From assembly GCF_001428255.1 (NCBI RefSeq), contig NZ_LMRW01000008.1:27692-91691 (forward strand): a stretch of DNA of 64,000 bases. The letters run 5' to 3'. The notes under the pieces were generated by a model. It did no database searches, was not told where the DNA came from, and saw only the letters and a program-made list of their open reading frames with translations. Within the stretch, counting starts at the first letter, position 1, and each line of letters starts with the position of its first letter. The translations under genes and the position numbers were made by a program. Shown one piece after another: positions 32,457-41,170 of the stretch. The stretch comes from Agromyces sp. Soil535 (GTDB lineage: Bacteria > Actinomycetota > Actinomycetes > Actinomycetales > Microbacteriaceae).

Positions 32457-33650
32457 ATGGCCATCGCGCCCACCCGCGACGACAAGTTCTCATTCGGCCT
32501 CTGGACCGTGGGCTACAACGGCACCGACCCGTTCGGCGGCCCCACGCGGCATCCGCTCGACGTCGTGCACGCGGTCGAGAAGCTCGACGAACTCGGCGCC
32601 TACGGCCTCACGTTCCACGACGACGACCTCTTCGCGTTCGGCTCGACCGACGCCGAGCGCCAGCGGCAGATCGACCGGCTGACGGGCGCCCTCGAGGCCA
32701 CCGGCATCATCGTGCCGATGGTCACCACCAACCTGTTCAGCGCGCCCGTGTTCAAGGACGGCGGCTTCACCTCGAACGACCGGCAGGTGCGGCGCTTCGC
32801 GCTCCGCAAGGTGCTGCGAAACCTCGACCTCGCCGCCGAACTCGGCGCGAAGACCTTCGTGATGTGGGGCGGCCGCGAAGGCGCCGAGTACGACGCCGCG
32901 AAGGACATCCGTTCGGCCCTCGAGCGCTACCGCGAGGCCGTGAACCTGCTCGGCGACTACGTGACCGACAAGGGCTACGACATCCGGTTCGCGATCGAGC
33001 CGAAGCCCAACGAACCCCGCGGCGACATCCTGCTGCCGACCGTCGGCCACGCCCTCGCGTTCATCGACTCGCTCGAGCGCCCCGAGCTCGTGGGCCTCAA
33101 CCCCGAGGTCGGCCACGAGCAGATGGCGGGCCTCAACTTCGCCGCCGGCATCGCCCAGGCGCTGTACCACGGCAAGCTCTTCCACATCGACCTCAACGGC
33201 CAGCGCGGCATCAAGTACGACCAGGACCTCGTGTTCGGCCACGGCGACCTGCACAACGCGTTCGCCCTCGTCGACCTGCTCGAGAACGGCGGCCCCGGGG
33301 GCACGCCGACCTACACGGGTCCGCGCCACTTCGACTACAAGCCTTCGCGCACGGAGGACGAGACCGGAGTCTGGGACTCGGCCGCCGCCAACATGCGCAC
33401 CTACCTGCTGCTCAAGGAGCGCACCGCAGCGTTCCGCGCCGACCCCGAGGTGCAGGCGGCGCTCGAAGCCGCTCGCGTCTACGAGCTCGCCCAGCCGACG
33501 CTCGAGTGGGGCGAGACCTACGACGACCTCCTCGCCGACCGCTCGGCGTTTGAGGACTTCGACCCGTCGGCGTACCTCGGCGGCAAGGGCTTCGGCTTCG
33601 TGCGCCTGCAGCAGCTCGCGACCGAGCACGTACTCGGCGCGCGCGGTTAG
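32457..33650 (+). CDS. xylA: Xylose isomerase
   Basis: Converts D-xylose to D-xylulose in the cytoplasm. The 397-residue product is the compact class I form usual in actinobacteria. Catalytic and metal residues fall at the standard numbers: His54 and Asp57 in [12 protein letters not shown], the metal Glu in [13 protein letters not shown], and the later HIDLNGQ segment. [12 protein letters not shown] and [11 protein letters not shown] are family signatures. The ATG at 32457 follows AAAGGCGGA. An upstream in-frame ATG would add residues not found in the family. It forms a pair with xylB, 191 bases downstream, separated by a palindromic repeat. It finishes the xylan and xyloglucan pathways encoded on both sides. 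Confidence 0.96.
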   Translation: MAIAPTRDDKFSFGLWTVGYNGTDPFGGPTRHPLDVVHAVEKLDELGAYGLTFHDDDLFAFGSTDAERQRQIDRLTGALEATGIIVPMVTTNLFSAPVFKDGGFTSNDRQVRRFALRKVLRNLDLAAELGAKTFVMWGGREGAEYDAAKDIRSALERYREAVNLLGDYVTDKGYDIRFAIEPKPNEPRGDILLPTVGHALAFIDSLERPELVGLNPEVGHEQMAGLNFAAGIAQALYHGKLFHIDLNGQRGIKYDQDLVFGHGDLHNAFALVDLLENGGPGGTPTYTGPRHFDYKPSRTEDETGVWDSAAANMRTYLLLKERTAAFRADPEVQAALEAARVYELAQPTLEWGETYDDLLADRSAFEDFDPSAYLGGKGFGFVRLQQLATEHVLGARG

Positions 33651-33714
33651 GACCTGCGGGCCTCTCCCCACCCATCCACCCGCCTGCCTCTCCCCCGGCC
33701 CAGCCGGACTCCCT

Positions 33715-33789
33715 ACTGCAGGAACTTCGGGGTGACACGCCGATCCGAGTCGGTCGACTCACCCGAGGCATCCGAGAAGTTCCTGCAGT
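33715..33789. repeat. Palindromic intergenic repeat, TGCAGGAACTT family, copy 1
   Basis: Perfect 14-bp inverted repeat ACTGCAGGAACTTC (33715-33728) and GAAGTTCCTGCAGT (33776-33789) with a further inner stem (GGGTGA/TCACCC). It lies between xylA and xylB. A second member with the same outer arm is at 48312-48382. Confidence 0.75.
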
Positions 33790-33841
33790 CGGCGGGAGAC
33801 GAGGAGCATGAGCAGGACCGAACCCCCCATCAGGAGGCACC

Positions 33842-35248
33842 ATGTCGCTCGTCGCCGGCGTCGACTCGTCGACGCAGTCGTGCAAGGTCGTGATCCGGGA
33901 TGCCGCGACCGGGGCGCTCGTGCGCTCCGGCCGGGCCGCGCATCCCGACGGCACCGAGGTCGACCCCGCCGCCTGGTGGGGCGCCCTGCTGCAGGCGTTC
34001 GCCGACGCCGGTGGGCTCGACGGCGTCGAGGCGATCTCGATCGGCGGGCAGCAGCACGGCATGGTCGTGCTCGACGCCGAGGGTCGGGTCGTCCGCGACG
34101 CCCTGCTCTGGAACGACACGCGGTCGGCGCAGGCGGCCCGCGACCTGATCGCCGAGGTCGGTGCCGACGCGTACGCACGGCGCACGGGGGTCGTGCCCGT
34201 CGCGTCGTTCACCGCCACGAAGCTGCGGTGGCTGCGCGTCACCGAGCCCGCGAACGCCGAGCGCGTCGCGGCCGTCGCGCTCCCCCACGATTGGCTGACA
34301 TGGCGCCTGCGCGGCTACGGCCCGGCGGGCGAGTCGCCGCTCGGGCCGGTGCTCGAGGAGCTCATGACCGACCGTTCCGACGCGAGTGGCACGGCGTACT
34401 GGGGCGCAGGCGGGTACGACCGCGAGCTTCTCGTGCGGGCGCTCGGGCATGACGCGATCCTCCCGCGCGTGCTCGGGCCCGCCGAGGCCGCGGGTCGCAC
34501 GCCCGACGGCATCCTCGTGGGCCCCGGCGCGGGCGACAACGCGGCGGCCGCGCTCGGCCTCGACGCGGCCTCCGGCGACGTCGTCGTGTCGATCGGCACG
34601 AGCGGCACGGTCTTCGCCGTGACGGATGCCCCGGTGGCCGACCCCTCGGGCACGGTCGCGGGCTTCGCGGATGCCACGGGGCGCTTCCTCCCCCTCATCG
34701 CCACGCTCAACGCGGCCCGCGTGCTCGACGCGACCGCGGGTCTCCTCGGCGTCGACCATGCGGAGCTCGGCCGCCTCGCGCTCGACGCCGAGCCCGGGGC
34801 ATCCGGCGCCGTGCTCGTGCCGTACTTCGAGGGCGAGCGCACACCGAACCTGCCGCACGCGACGGCGTCGTTCTCGGGACTCACGCTGGCCAACACCACC
34901 CGGCCATCGATCGCCCGGGCGGCGATCGAGGGCATGCTGTGCGGACTCGCCGACGGCCTCGACGCCGTGCTCGGCCAGGGAGTCGACGCACAGCGGGTGC
35001 TGCTCATCGGCGGTGCCGCGCAGAACCCCGCCGTGCGGCGCATCGCCGCGCAGGTCTTCGACGTGCCGGTCACCGTGCCCGAGCCGGGCGAGTACGTCGC
35101 CGACGGCGCGGCGCGTCAGGCGGCCTGGGTGCTCGCGGGCGAGCGGCCGACGTGGCCGATCGCGGCGGCCGACCCGATGGCCGTCGACATGCGCGAGGTC
35201 ATCCGCCGACAGTACGCCGAGCGCACCGCAGCCGGCGCCACGCGCTGA
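33842..35248 (+). CDS. xylB: Xylulokinase
   Basis: Phosphorylates D-xylulose to xylulose 5-phosphate for entry into the pentose phosphate pathway. It is a 468-residue FGGY kinase. The N-terminal lobe starts [15 protein letters not shown] with [11 protein letters not shown] and LLWNDTRS (substrate contacts). The C-terminal lobe carries [11 protein letters not shown] (nucleotide) and the [20 protein letters not shown] motif. AGGAGG sits 4 bases before the ATG. It is probably co-transcribed with xylA. The intervening palindromic repeat may lower its expression relative to xylA. The STAND ATPase gene is convergent 12 bases beyond the stop. Confidence 0.94.
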   Translation: MSLVAGVDSSTQSCKVVIRDAATGALVRSGRAAHPDGTEVDPAAWWGALLQAFADAGGLDGVEAISIGGQQHGMVVLDAEGRVVRDALLWNDTRSAQAARDLIAEVGADAYARRTGVVPVASFTATKLRWLRVTEPANAERVAAVALPHDWLTWRLRGYGPAGESPLGPVLEELMTDRSDASGTAYWGAGGYDRELLVRALGHDAILPRVLGPAEAAGRTPDGILVGPGAGDNAAAALGLDAASGDVVVSIGTSGTVFAVTDAPVADPSGTVAGFADATGRFLPLIATLNAARVLDATAGLLGVDHAELGRLALDAEPGASGAVLVPYFEGERTPNLPHATASFSGLTLANTTRPSIARAAIEGMLCGLADGLDAVLGQGVDAQRVLLIGGAAQNPAVRRIAAQVFDVPVTVPEPGEYVADGAARQAAWVLAGERPTWPIAAADPMAVDMREVIRRQYAERTAAGATR

Positions 35249-35260
35249 GCACCTCACGGA

Positions 35261-37804
35261 TCAGGCCAGCGCCGCCTCGACGACCTCGGCGACCTCTGCG
35301 CCGCGCCCCGCCATTCGCGCCCGCTCGAAGTCTGCCGCGTGTGGGCCCGCCCGGATCTGCTCCACGATCGGTTGGTGAAAGGAGAACATCGAGCTGCCGA
35401 AGAGCCCCTTGCGCTCCCGGATGCCCTCGGCCGCTCCGAGCAGACGACCGGCGAGTTCGACATCGCCCGACGTGGCCGCGAGCACCAGCATGCCTTCCAG
35501 TCCGTACGCCACACCCTCCTCATGTCCCACCGAGGAGGAGATGAGAAGCTGTTCGGAGAAGCATGTCCGGGCACCGTCGAGGTCGCCGATTCGCAATCGT
35601 GTCCAAGCGAGGTGGTTCAGCGAGCTCTCCTCCGCGAATATGTCGCCGATGTCTCGCGAGAGGGCAAGGCTCGCCTCGAACCGATCGAGCGCCGCGGGGA
35701 CATGGTCGCGCAAGAGCTCGATGCGCCCGAACAACATGCCCGCGAACGCCCGGCCTACCGGGTTGTCGAGTTCCTCGACGAGACGGAGACAGCGCTGGAC
35801 CGTATCCTCGGCGGCGTCCAGGTCGGGCTGCGACTGCATGAGCTGGGCCGTGGCGAGCGAGGCGAGTGCCGATGCCTCACCGTACCGGTCGCCCTCCCGT
35901 TGGAAGCGTTCAGCGCAGTCCGCGAGCACCGGAAGCAACCTCGGATCGGGCACCTGCTGAGCGGCGACAGCGTTCGTGACATAGAGGGCGATCGCTCTGG
36001 AATGCCCGGTGAGCTCTGCGTCAGGCTCGAGCAGACGGTTCATCCAGCCCTTGATTTCGCCCAACTGGCCGCCCGTCCACCAGAAGAGGTAGAGCGGCCA
36101 GACGAGTTCCGCGACCTCGTTCCACTGCCGGGTCGCGATGAAGTGGGCGACCGCGGCGCGAAGTCCGTCACGTTCATCGACGAGCCGTGACATCCACTCG
36201 CCTTGGCCTTCGCGGGTCAGCGGTCCGCCCGCTTCGGCCGCGAGCCTCAGGTAGAACCGCGCATGCCGCTCCTCGCAATCGCTCATCGCACCGCGGGTCT
36301 CGAGCTGCTCGCGCGCGTACTCGCGCACCGTGGCAAGCAGGGTGAACCATGCTCGGGTGCCGCGGTCCTGCTCGCGCACGAGGCTGCCGTCGACGAGAGC
36401 GCCGAGCGCGTCGATCGGGGCGATGCCGTCGAGGCCCTCCGCCATCCACTCGACCGCGTCGAGACCGAATCCACCACGGAAGACGCCCAGGCGGAGCAAC
36501 AGCTCGCGCTGGTCCTCCTGCAGCAGCTGCGTGCTCCACTCGATCGTCGCCCGGATCGTCCGCTGACGCTCGGGCAGGTCGCGCGGCCCGCTGACGAGGA
36601 GCGGCAGCGCGTGGTCGAGCCGAGTAAGGATCTCTGCCGGCGTGAACACGCGTACTCGGGCCGCGGCGAGTTCGAGGGCCAAGGGTGTCCCGTCGAGCGA
36701 CTCGGAGATCGCGGCGATCGCGTCGGCGTTCTCGATTGTCCGATCGAAGTCCGGCTTGACCGCGTGGGCGCGCTCCACGAACAAGTCGATCGCAGCGGCA
36801 GAGGGCAGCGGCCCGACTTCGACGCTCTGCTCGCCGCTGATCCGCAGCAGTACCCGGCTCGTGGCGAGCACCGAGACCGCCGACCCGGCCAAGAGGGCGC
36901 TGATCTGGGGCGCCGCCTCGACGACCTGTTCGACGTTGTCGAGCACGAGGAGCATCCGGCGGTCGGCGAGCGCCCGTCGGATCTTCTCTGCGAGCGGCTG
37001 GTCTCCCGTGTCACGGATGCCGAGCGCATGCGCGACCGCCGGCATCACCATGGCCGGGTCTTGCACGGGCGCGAGATCCACGAAGGCAATGCCATCGGGG
37101 AAGGATGCCTCGACCGCACGTGCGGCGGCGATGGCGAGCCGGGTCTTGCCGATGCCGCCCGGGCCGGTGATGGTCACCAACCGTCGACCGTCGTCCCCGA
37201 GCATCCGGGTCACTGCGTCCACCTCGTCATCCCGGCCGAGCACACGGGTGAGCGGCGACGGCAACCCGATGAGTTCCGTCGACGTGACGGCTGACGCGGT
37301 CTCGGGGATCGGCTCGTGCCGCCGATCTCCAGCGTCGAACCGCTCGGCGAGGAGGGTTGCGAGATCCTTGACGACGAGGTCGGCCAGCTCGTCGGCATCC
37401 GCGAATGAGACGTAGGAGGCGCGGTCGTCCTCCCGGATGCGAGCGAGCAACGCCTCCAAGCGCGCCTGCCTGTGGTCGCTGCGCTTGACGTAGATGAGCT
37501 TCGGGATGTCGGGCGCGAGGTTCCACTCGTCGTCGAGGCCAGACGCCTCCTCTCCCGGGGCGATCCAGCCGTACTGCTCCCAATAGAGGCCGAGGAAGAT
37601 GTCGCTCTGCTCGAGGTAGGCCCGGTAGAGCGAGCGCGGCGGATGCGGCCGGGCGCCAAGTTCGAACATCACCGGCGCGAGGGCGAGGCGCTCGATCGCG
37701 GCCCGGGCGGCGCGGCGCTCCGGCGCCAACTCCTTGAGCGTAGAGCTGACGAACACGCGCAGACGCTGGTCCGGCGTTCGGATGGCGCCGGCGACCCGGT
37801 CCAT
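35261..37804 (-). CDS. DUF4062-STAND (NB-ARC) ATPase with C-terminal TPR-like repeats, paralogue 1
   Basis: 847-residue signal-transduction NTPase. DUF4062 occupies about residues 14-105 and shows its conserved SST motif (RLRVFVSSTLKEL). An NB-ARC/STAND module follows, with Walker A GPGGIGKT at 214-221 and Walker B LLVLDN at 285-290. A winged-helix/linker region is next (ERQRTIRATIEWS), then helical repeats from about 480 to the end. The C-terminal half resembles AfsR/LuxR-type STAND regulators, but no DNA-binding domain is evident. STAND proteins normally switch between an ADP-bound resting state and an ATP-bound oligomer on ligand binding. Its paralogue at 54392-56998 is about 61/72 identical over residues 9-80. 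It may start the minus-strand series of glycerate kinase, ThuA and others only by proximity. Function is unknown; signalling and defence roles are both conceivable. Confidence 0.88.
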   Translation of the reverse strand: MDRVAGAIRTPDQRLRVFVSSTLKELAPERRAARAAIERLALAPVMFELGARPHPPRSLYRAYLEQSDIFLGLYWEQYGWIAPGEEASGLDDEWNLAPDIPKLIYVKRSDHRQARLEALLARIREDDRASYVSFADADELADLVVKDLATLLAERFDAGDRRHEPIPETASAVTSTELIGLPSPLTRVLGRDDEVDAVTRMLGDDGRRLVTITGPGGIGKTRLAIAAARAVEASFPDGIAFVDLAPVQDPAMVMPAVAHALGIRDTGDQPLAEKIRRALADRRMLLVLDNVEQVVEAAPQISALLAGSAVSVLATSRVLLRISGEQSVEVGPLPSAAAIDLFVERAHAVKPDFDRTIENADAIAAISESLDGTPLALELAAARVRVFTPAEILTRLDHALPLLVSGPRDLPERQRTIRATIEWSTQLLQEDQRELLLRLGVFRGGFGLDAVEWMAEGLDGIAPIDALGALVDGSLVREQDRGTRAWFTLLATVREYAREQLETRGAMSDCEERHARFYLRLAAEAGGPLTREGQGEWMSRLVDERDGLRAAVAHFIATRQWNEVAELVWPLYLFWWTGGQLGEIKGWMNRLLEPDAELTGHSRAIALYVTNAVAAQQVPDPRLLPVLADCAERFQREGDRYGEASALASLATAQLMQSQPDLDAAEDTVQRCLRLVEELDNPVGRAFAGMLFGRIELLRDHVPAALDRFEASLALSRDIGDIFAEESSLNHLAWTRLRIGDLDGARTCFSEQLLISSSVGHEEGVAYGLEGMLVLAATSGDVELAGRLLGAAEGIRERKGLFGSSMFSFHQPIVEQIRAGPHAADFERARMAGRGAEVAEVVEAALA

Positions 37805-37942
37805 GCACCACAGTCTCGTCTCACGCGCGCGAACCTGTCCAGATCGGGCGCCACCCCAGAACGGCCGTCATCCGCGGTTCCCGGGCGCCTGAGTCCGCCG
37901 GCGCCGGGGTCGACCGTTGGTTCGTCCTGAGGTGGGAGCGGG

Positions 37943-39037
37943 TCAGCTCGTGCGGGCCAGCTCGGCACCCGCCGCCTCGAGCCAGCGCAGCGGCTCGGCC
38001 ATCGCTGCGGCACCTCCGCCGGCGAGGTCGGCCAGAGCCACGGATGCCGTGAATCCACGCGGCTCCGCTGCGATCGCGCCGGCGACGAGCGCGGCCGGCA
38101 CGCCCGCGTCGCGCGCGAGCCCGGCTACGACGGTGGGCGCCTTGCCTGCCTCGGACTGCCCGTCGAACCGGCCCTCCCCTGTGATCACGAGGTCGGCGCC
38201 CGCGATCGCCTCGCCGAGGCCGACGGCCTGCGCCACCAACGAAGCGCCGCCACCCATCTCGGCGCCCCACGCGAGCAGCCCGAAGCCGGTGCCGCCTGCG
38301 GCGCCCGCTCCGGGCGCCCCGGCCAGCGGGCTCAGCGGCGCAGGCATGAGCCCCGCGAGCCGCGCGAGGTTCTCCTCGAGCACGTCGACCGTGGCGGCAT
38401 CCGCCCCCTTCTGCGGCCCGAAGACGGCGGCCGCGCCCAGCTCGCCGAGCAGCAAGTTGGTCACGTCGCCGAGGATCACGGCGCCGCCGGCCGGCCACGG
38501 CCGAAGCCCTGACAGGTCCACCCGTGCGAGCATGCCGAGCCCACGATTGCCGAGCGGCACCGGCCGGTCCGCGGTGTCGAGGAATCGCCCGCCGAGCACG
38601 GCGAGCGCGCCCACGCCACCGTCACTCGAGGCGCTGCCGCCGAGCGCGAGCAGGAGCCGCTCGACGCCGGCGTCGAGGGCCGCGGCGATCGCCTCGCCGA
38701 ACCCGGCCGTGTGCGCATCGAGCGGCGCGAGCGGGTCGAGCAGGGTGATGCCCGAGGTCGCCGCGAGCTCCACGACGCCGGTTCCGTCGGGCAGCAGCAG
38801 CCACGCCGTGTCGACCGGCGCGGACACTGGGCCGCGTACCCTGATCGGCACGCGTCGGGCGCCGCGCACCGCCGAGGCGAACGCGTCCATGGTGCCCTCG
38901 CCGCCGTCGGCCATGGGGCGCAGCTCGAGCTCGTCGGCCGGGCGCACGGTGCGCCATCCCGCCGCGAGGGCGGCTGCGGCATCCGCTGCGCTCGCCGTGC
39001 CCTTGAACGAGTCGGGCGCGATGACGACGCGGCTCAC
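37943..39037 (-). CDS. Glycerate kinase, type 1
   Basis: Phosphorylates D-glycerate, linking glyoxylate/tartronate or serine breakdown to glycolysis. The 364-residue protein shows the GK-1 signatures VVIAPDSFKGTASA, PMADGGEGTMDA, LLALGGSASSDGG, AVILGDVTNLL and ADLVITGEGRFDGQS. A GTG start at 39037 overlaps the ThuA stop (GTGA), so the two genes are translationally coupled. The C-terminal part is Ala/Gly-rich, as usual in this genome. It is unusual to find it coupled to a ThuA protein. The link could be an uncharacterised sugar-acid route. Confidence 0.9.
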   Translation of the reverse strand: MSRVVIAPDSFKGTASAADAAAALAAGWRTVRPADELELRPMADGGEGTMDAFASAVRGARRVPIRVRGPVSAPVDTAWLLLPDGTGVVELAATSGITLLDPLAPLDAHTAGFGEAIAAALDAGVERLLLALGGSASSDGGVGALAVLGGRFLDTADRPVPLGNRGLGMLARVDLSGLRPWPAGGAVILGDVTNLLLGELGAAAVFGPQKGADAATVDVLEENLARLAGLMPAPLSPLAGAPGAGAAGGTGFGLLAWGAEMGGGASLVAQAVGLGEAIAGADLVITGEGRFDGQSEAGKAPTVVAGLARDAGVPAALVAGAIAAEPRGFTASVALADLAGGGAAAMAEPLRWLEAAGAELARTS

Positions 39038-39738
39038 GACGCGTCGAACGTCGGGGCGGGCACGCGCGAGAGCCAGTCGAGCGCCCGGGTGAGCAGCTCG
39101 CGGTGCTCGGCCGAGTCGTAGGAGCGGACGTCGTGGCCGAGCGCGTCGTACACGACTCTCGACGGGCCGACCTCGCGCGCCCACACGATGGGGTGACGCA
39201 TGCCGTCCTCTTCGTGCTCGGCGATCGGCTCGATCACGCCGTCGAGCCGCAGGCCCGAGTAGCGCTCGTCGAACACCGTGAAGTCGGTGAGTCCGTCGGC
39301 GATCACGTGCGTGCCGACGATGTGCACCCTCGCCTCGCCGATCGGCGGATGCCACGAGAAGCCCGCGATCCAGCTTCCGCCGAGCGCGTGCCCGAAGTCG
39401 GGGACCTCGGGCAGCGTCCCCGCCGCCGCGTGCACCGCGAGGATGCCGATCCCGCGATCGAGCGCGGCGTCGAGCCCCGCGGCCGCGGCCTCGATCTCCT
39501 CGTCGGTCGGCTCGGCGGGCTCGCCGGCGCCCTCCGGCAGCGGCGACTCGGGGTTGCCCGCGTTCACGACGAGCAGGTCGGCGTCGCCGAGTGCGGCGAG
39601 GCCGGCGAGGAGGTCGTCGCCCACCTCGACGCGGTAGCCCGCACCCGCGACGATGCCGGCCAGCGCGGCGCTCGTCTCGGCGAAGGGGTGCCACGCGTCG
39701 GCGTACCGGCCGGAGCCGCTGAGGATGACCGCCCGCAT
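39034..39738 (-). CDS. ThuA domain-containing protein
   Basis: 234-residue class I glutamine-amidotransferase-like protein of the ThuA family, named after a Sinorhizobium trehalose-utilisation gene. It starts MRAVILSGSGRYADAWHPF. Family features seen are DLLVVNAGNP, the GIGILAVHAAAGTLPEVPDF turn, and IGEARVHIVGTHVIADGLTDF. A Shine-Dalgarno GGAGGAGG lies 5 bases before the ATG. Its stop overlaps the glycerate kinase start. It is downstream of the decayed beta-galactosidase on the same strand and may once have been co-transcribed with it. The biochemical activity of the family is not firmly established. Sugar-acid or ketosugar metabolism is the usual guess. Confidence 0.85.
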   Translation of the reverse strand: MRAVILSGSGRYADAWHPFAETSAALAGIVAGAGYRVEVGDDLLAGLAALGDADLLVVNAGNPESPLPEGAGEPAEPTDEEIEAAAAGLDAALDRGIGILAVHAAAGTLPEVPDFGHALGGSWIAGFSWHPPIGEARVHIVGTHVIADGLTDFTVFDERYSGLRLDGVIEPIAEHEEDGMRHPIVWAREVGPSRVVYDALGHDVRSYDSAEHRELLTRALDWLSRVPAPTFDAS

Positions 39739-39788
39739 GTCACCTCCTCCGCTCTCGCGTGCATCGTAACCCGACGCGGTGGTCGCCG

Positions 39789-40075
39789 TCATCGCTCGAG
39801 CACCAGCTCCCAGTCGTACGCGCCGAGCCGCACTGACTCGACCCGCTCGCCCGACACCACGTCGACACCCGGAACGGGCACGTCGACCGGGTCGCCGCCG
39901 TCGTCGGTCACGGTGACGAGCTCGCCACAACGTGCTCACCGGGTGCTCCTGTCGGGGCCTCCGGTGCAACGAGGGGGCTCACCATGGTGACCCCGGCCTC
40001 GCGCATGCGCGCGACGTCCTCGGGCCAGAGCTCCTCGGGCCACTTCTCGGGGTTGTCGTCGGCGCCGTAGTGCAC
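39789..40075 (-). pseudogene. Gutted GH42 beta-galactosidase (only both ends remain)
   Basis: A GTG at 40075 with AAGGAG upstream opens VHYGADDNPEKWPEELWPED, the unmistakable GH42 N-terminus, and continues for about 32 residues. It then passes out of frame into a C-terminal beta-galactosidase tail (ELVTVTDDGGDPVDVP ... GAYDWELVLER, stop at 39789). A normal GH42 protein is about 650-690 residues, so roughly 590 codons have been deleted internally and the junction is frameshifted. The promoter-side operator GGGAAAGCGCATTCC is still intact. ThuA and glycerate kinase lie downstream. Confidence 0.8.
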
Positions 40076-40104
40076 GGAACTCCTTCGTCGATCGTCCGGT
40101 TGTC

Positions 40105-40119
40105 GGGAAAGCGCATTCC
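40105..40119. promoter_or_regulatory. LacI-type operator before the beta-galactosidase remnant
   Basis: GGGAAAGCGCATTCC (GGAAAGC/GCATTCC, one mismatched pair), 30 bases upstream of the GTG, with a possible minus-strand -10, TAAACT (40125-40120), beside it. It shares GGGAAAGCG with the LacI-4 sites at 46973 and 48496. Confidence 0.55.
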
Positions 40120-40122
40120 AGT

Positions 40123-40204
40123 TTAGCGCGGAACGGGCGCCGGCGTCGGGAGCGCGCCGTCGTCGAGGAACACCGCCCATGCGCTGCAGCGACGGAGCCT
40201 CGGG
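40123..40204 (-). pseudogene. Possible 3' gene remnant after the esterase gene
   Basis: On the minus strand, codons with strong GC-rich third positions read CSAWAVFLDDGALPTPAPVPR and stop with TAA at 40123. There is no start codon or ribosome site: the upstream sequence is the esterase stop. It looks like the tail of a lost gene. Not identified. Confidence 0.3.
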
Positions 40205-41170
40205 TCAGTCCGCCAGCAGGCGGCGCACCCATGCCTCGCGCGTCTGCACGGCTGCCCGCGACACCGCCGCCGTCGGCACGATCGTCTGGAACCCGTGGAA
40301 GCCGCCCGCCCAGACGTGGAGCTCGGCGCTGCCGCCCGCCTCCCAGATCCCGCTCGCGAATGCGACGGCCTCGTCGCGGAACACCTCGGCGCTCCCCGCC
40401 TCGATGTAGGCGGGCGGCAGGCCCGACAGGTCGGTGGCACGTGCCGGCGCGGCGTAGATCGACACGTCCGCTGTCCCCCGGCGATCACCCAGCAGCGCCG
40501 TCCATCCGGTCTCGTTGCTGGTGCGATCCCAGATGCCGACGCCGTCGACCTGCCGGGCTGAGACGGTCTCGTTCCGATCGTCGAGCATCGGCCACATGAG
40601 CAGCAGCGCCGCCGGCATCGGCCCACCGCGATCGCGGGCGAGCAGCGTCACGCCCGCGCTCAAGCCGCCGCCGGCGCTCTGGCCCCCGACCAGCACCCGT
40701 CGCGGGTCGAAGCCGAGCTCCTCGGCCCGACTGGTGAACCACTCGAGCCCCGCATAGCAGTCCTCGACCGGCACCGGGTCGGGGAACGCAGGTGCCAGGC
40801 GGTACTCGACGGCGGCCGCAACGGCGTCGTACTCGAGGACCCACTCGACGAGCATCGGCGCGAGCGCCCATCGACTGCCTCCGACCATGCCACCGCCGTG
40901 CATGAGGTAGACGCCGGGACTCGCGGCACTCTCGTGGCCGATGCGCCGCAACACCGAGACGATGATCTCGCCGCCGCCGTGACCGGCCACGGCGTGGTCG
41001 GTGACCTCCACCGGCCGCCCCGCGATGACGTCCTCGACCGACGGCGGCCGCGCCGTCGCCGCCCGGAACTCCGGGATGGCGGCGGGTTCGAGTGTGGTGA
41101 AGAATCCCGGCGCTGCGTCGAGAGCGGGCTCGAGCTCGGCGTCGAACGGTGGACGGGCAGGCACGGTCAT
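40205..41170 (-). CDS. Alpha/beta hydrolase, hormone-sensitive lipase-like esterase
   Basis: 321-residue cytoplasmic carboxylesterase. The oxyanion-hole motif HGGG is present in VYLMHGGGMVGG, the nucleophile elbow GGQSAGGG (a GxSxGG variant with Gln before Ser), the acid in AYIEAGSAEVFRDEAV and the His in GGFHGFQ. These are the family IV (HSL) hallmarks. The acyl substrate is unknown. Homologues act on short- to medium-chain esters. The ATG overlaps the stop of the cyclic-nucleotide-domain flavoprotein (ATGA), so the two are produced together. That pairing suggests a shared physiological trigger. Confidence 0.88.
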   Translation of the reverse strand: MTVPARPPFDAELEPALDAAPGFFTTLEPAAIPEFRAATARPPSVEDVIAGRPVEVTDHAVAGHGGGEIIVSVLRRIGHESAASPGVYLMHGGGMVGGSRWALAPMLVEWVLEYDAVAAAVEYRLAPAFPDPVPVEDCYAGLEWFTSRAEELGFDPRRVLVGGQSAGGGLSAGVTLLARDRGGPMPAALLLMWPMLDDRNETVSARQVDGVGIWDRTSNETGWTALLGDRRGTADVSIYAAPARATDLSGLPPAYIEAGSAEVFRDEAVAFASGIWEAGGSAELHVWAGGFHGFQTIVPTAAVSRAAVQTREAWVRRLLAD

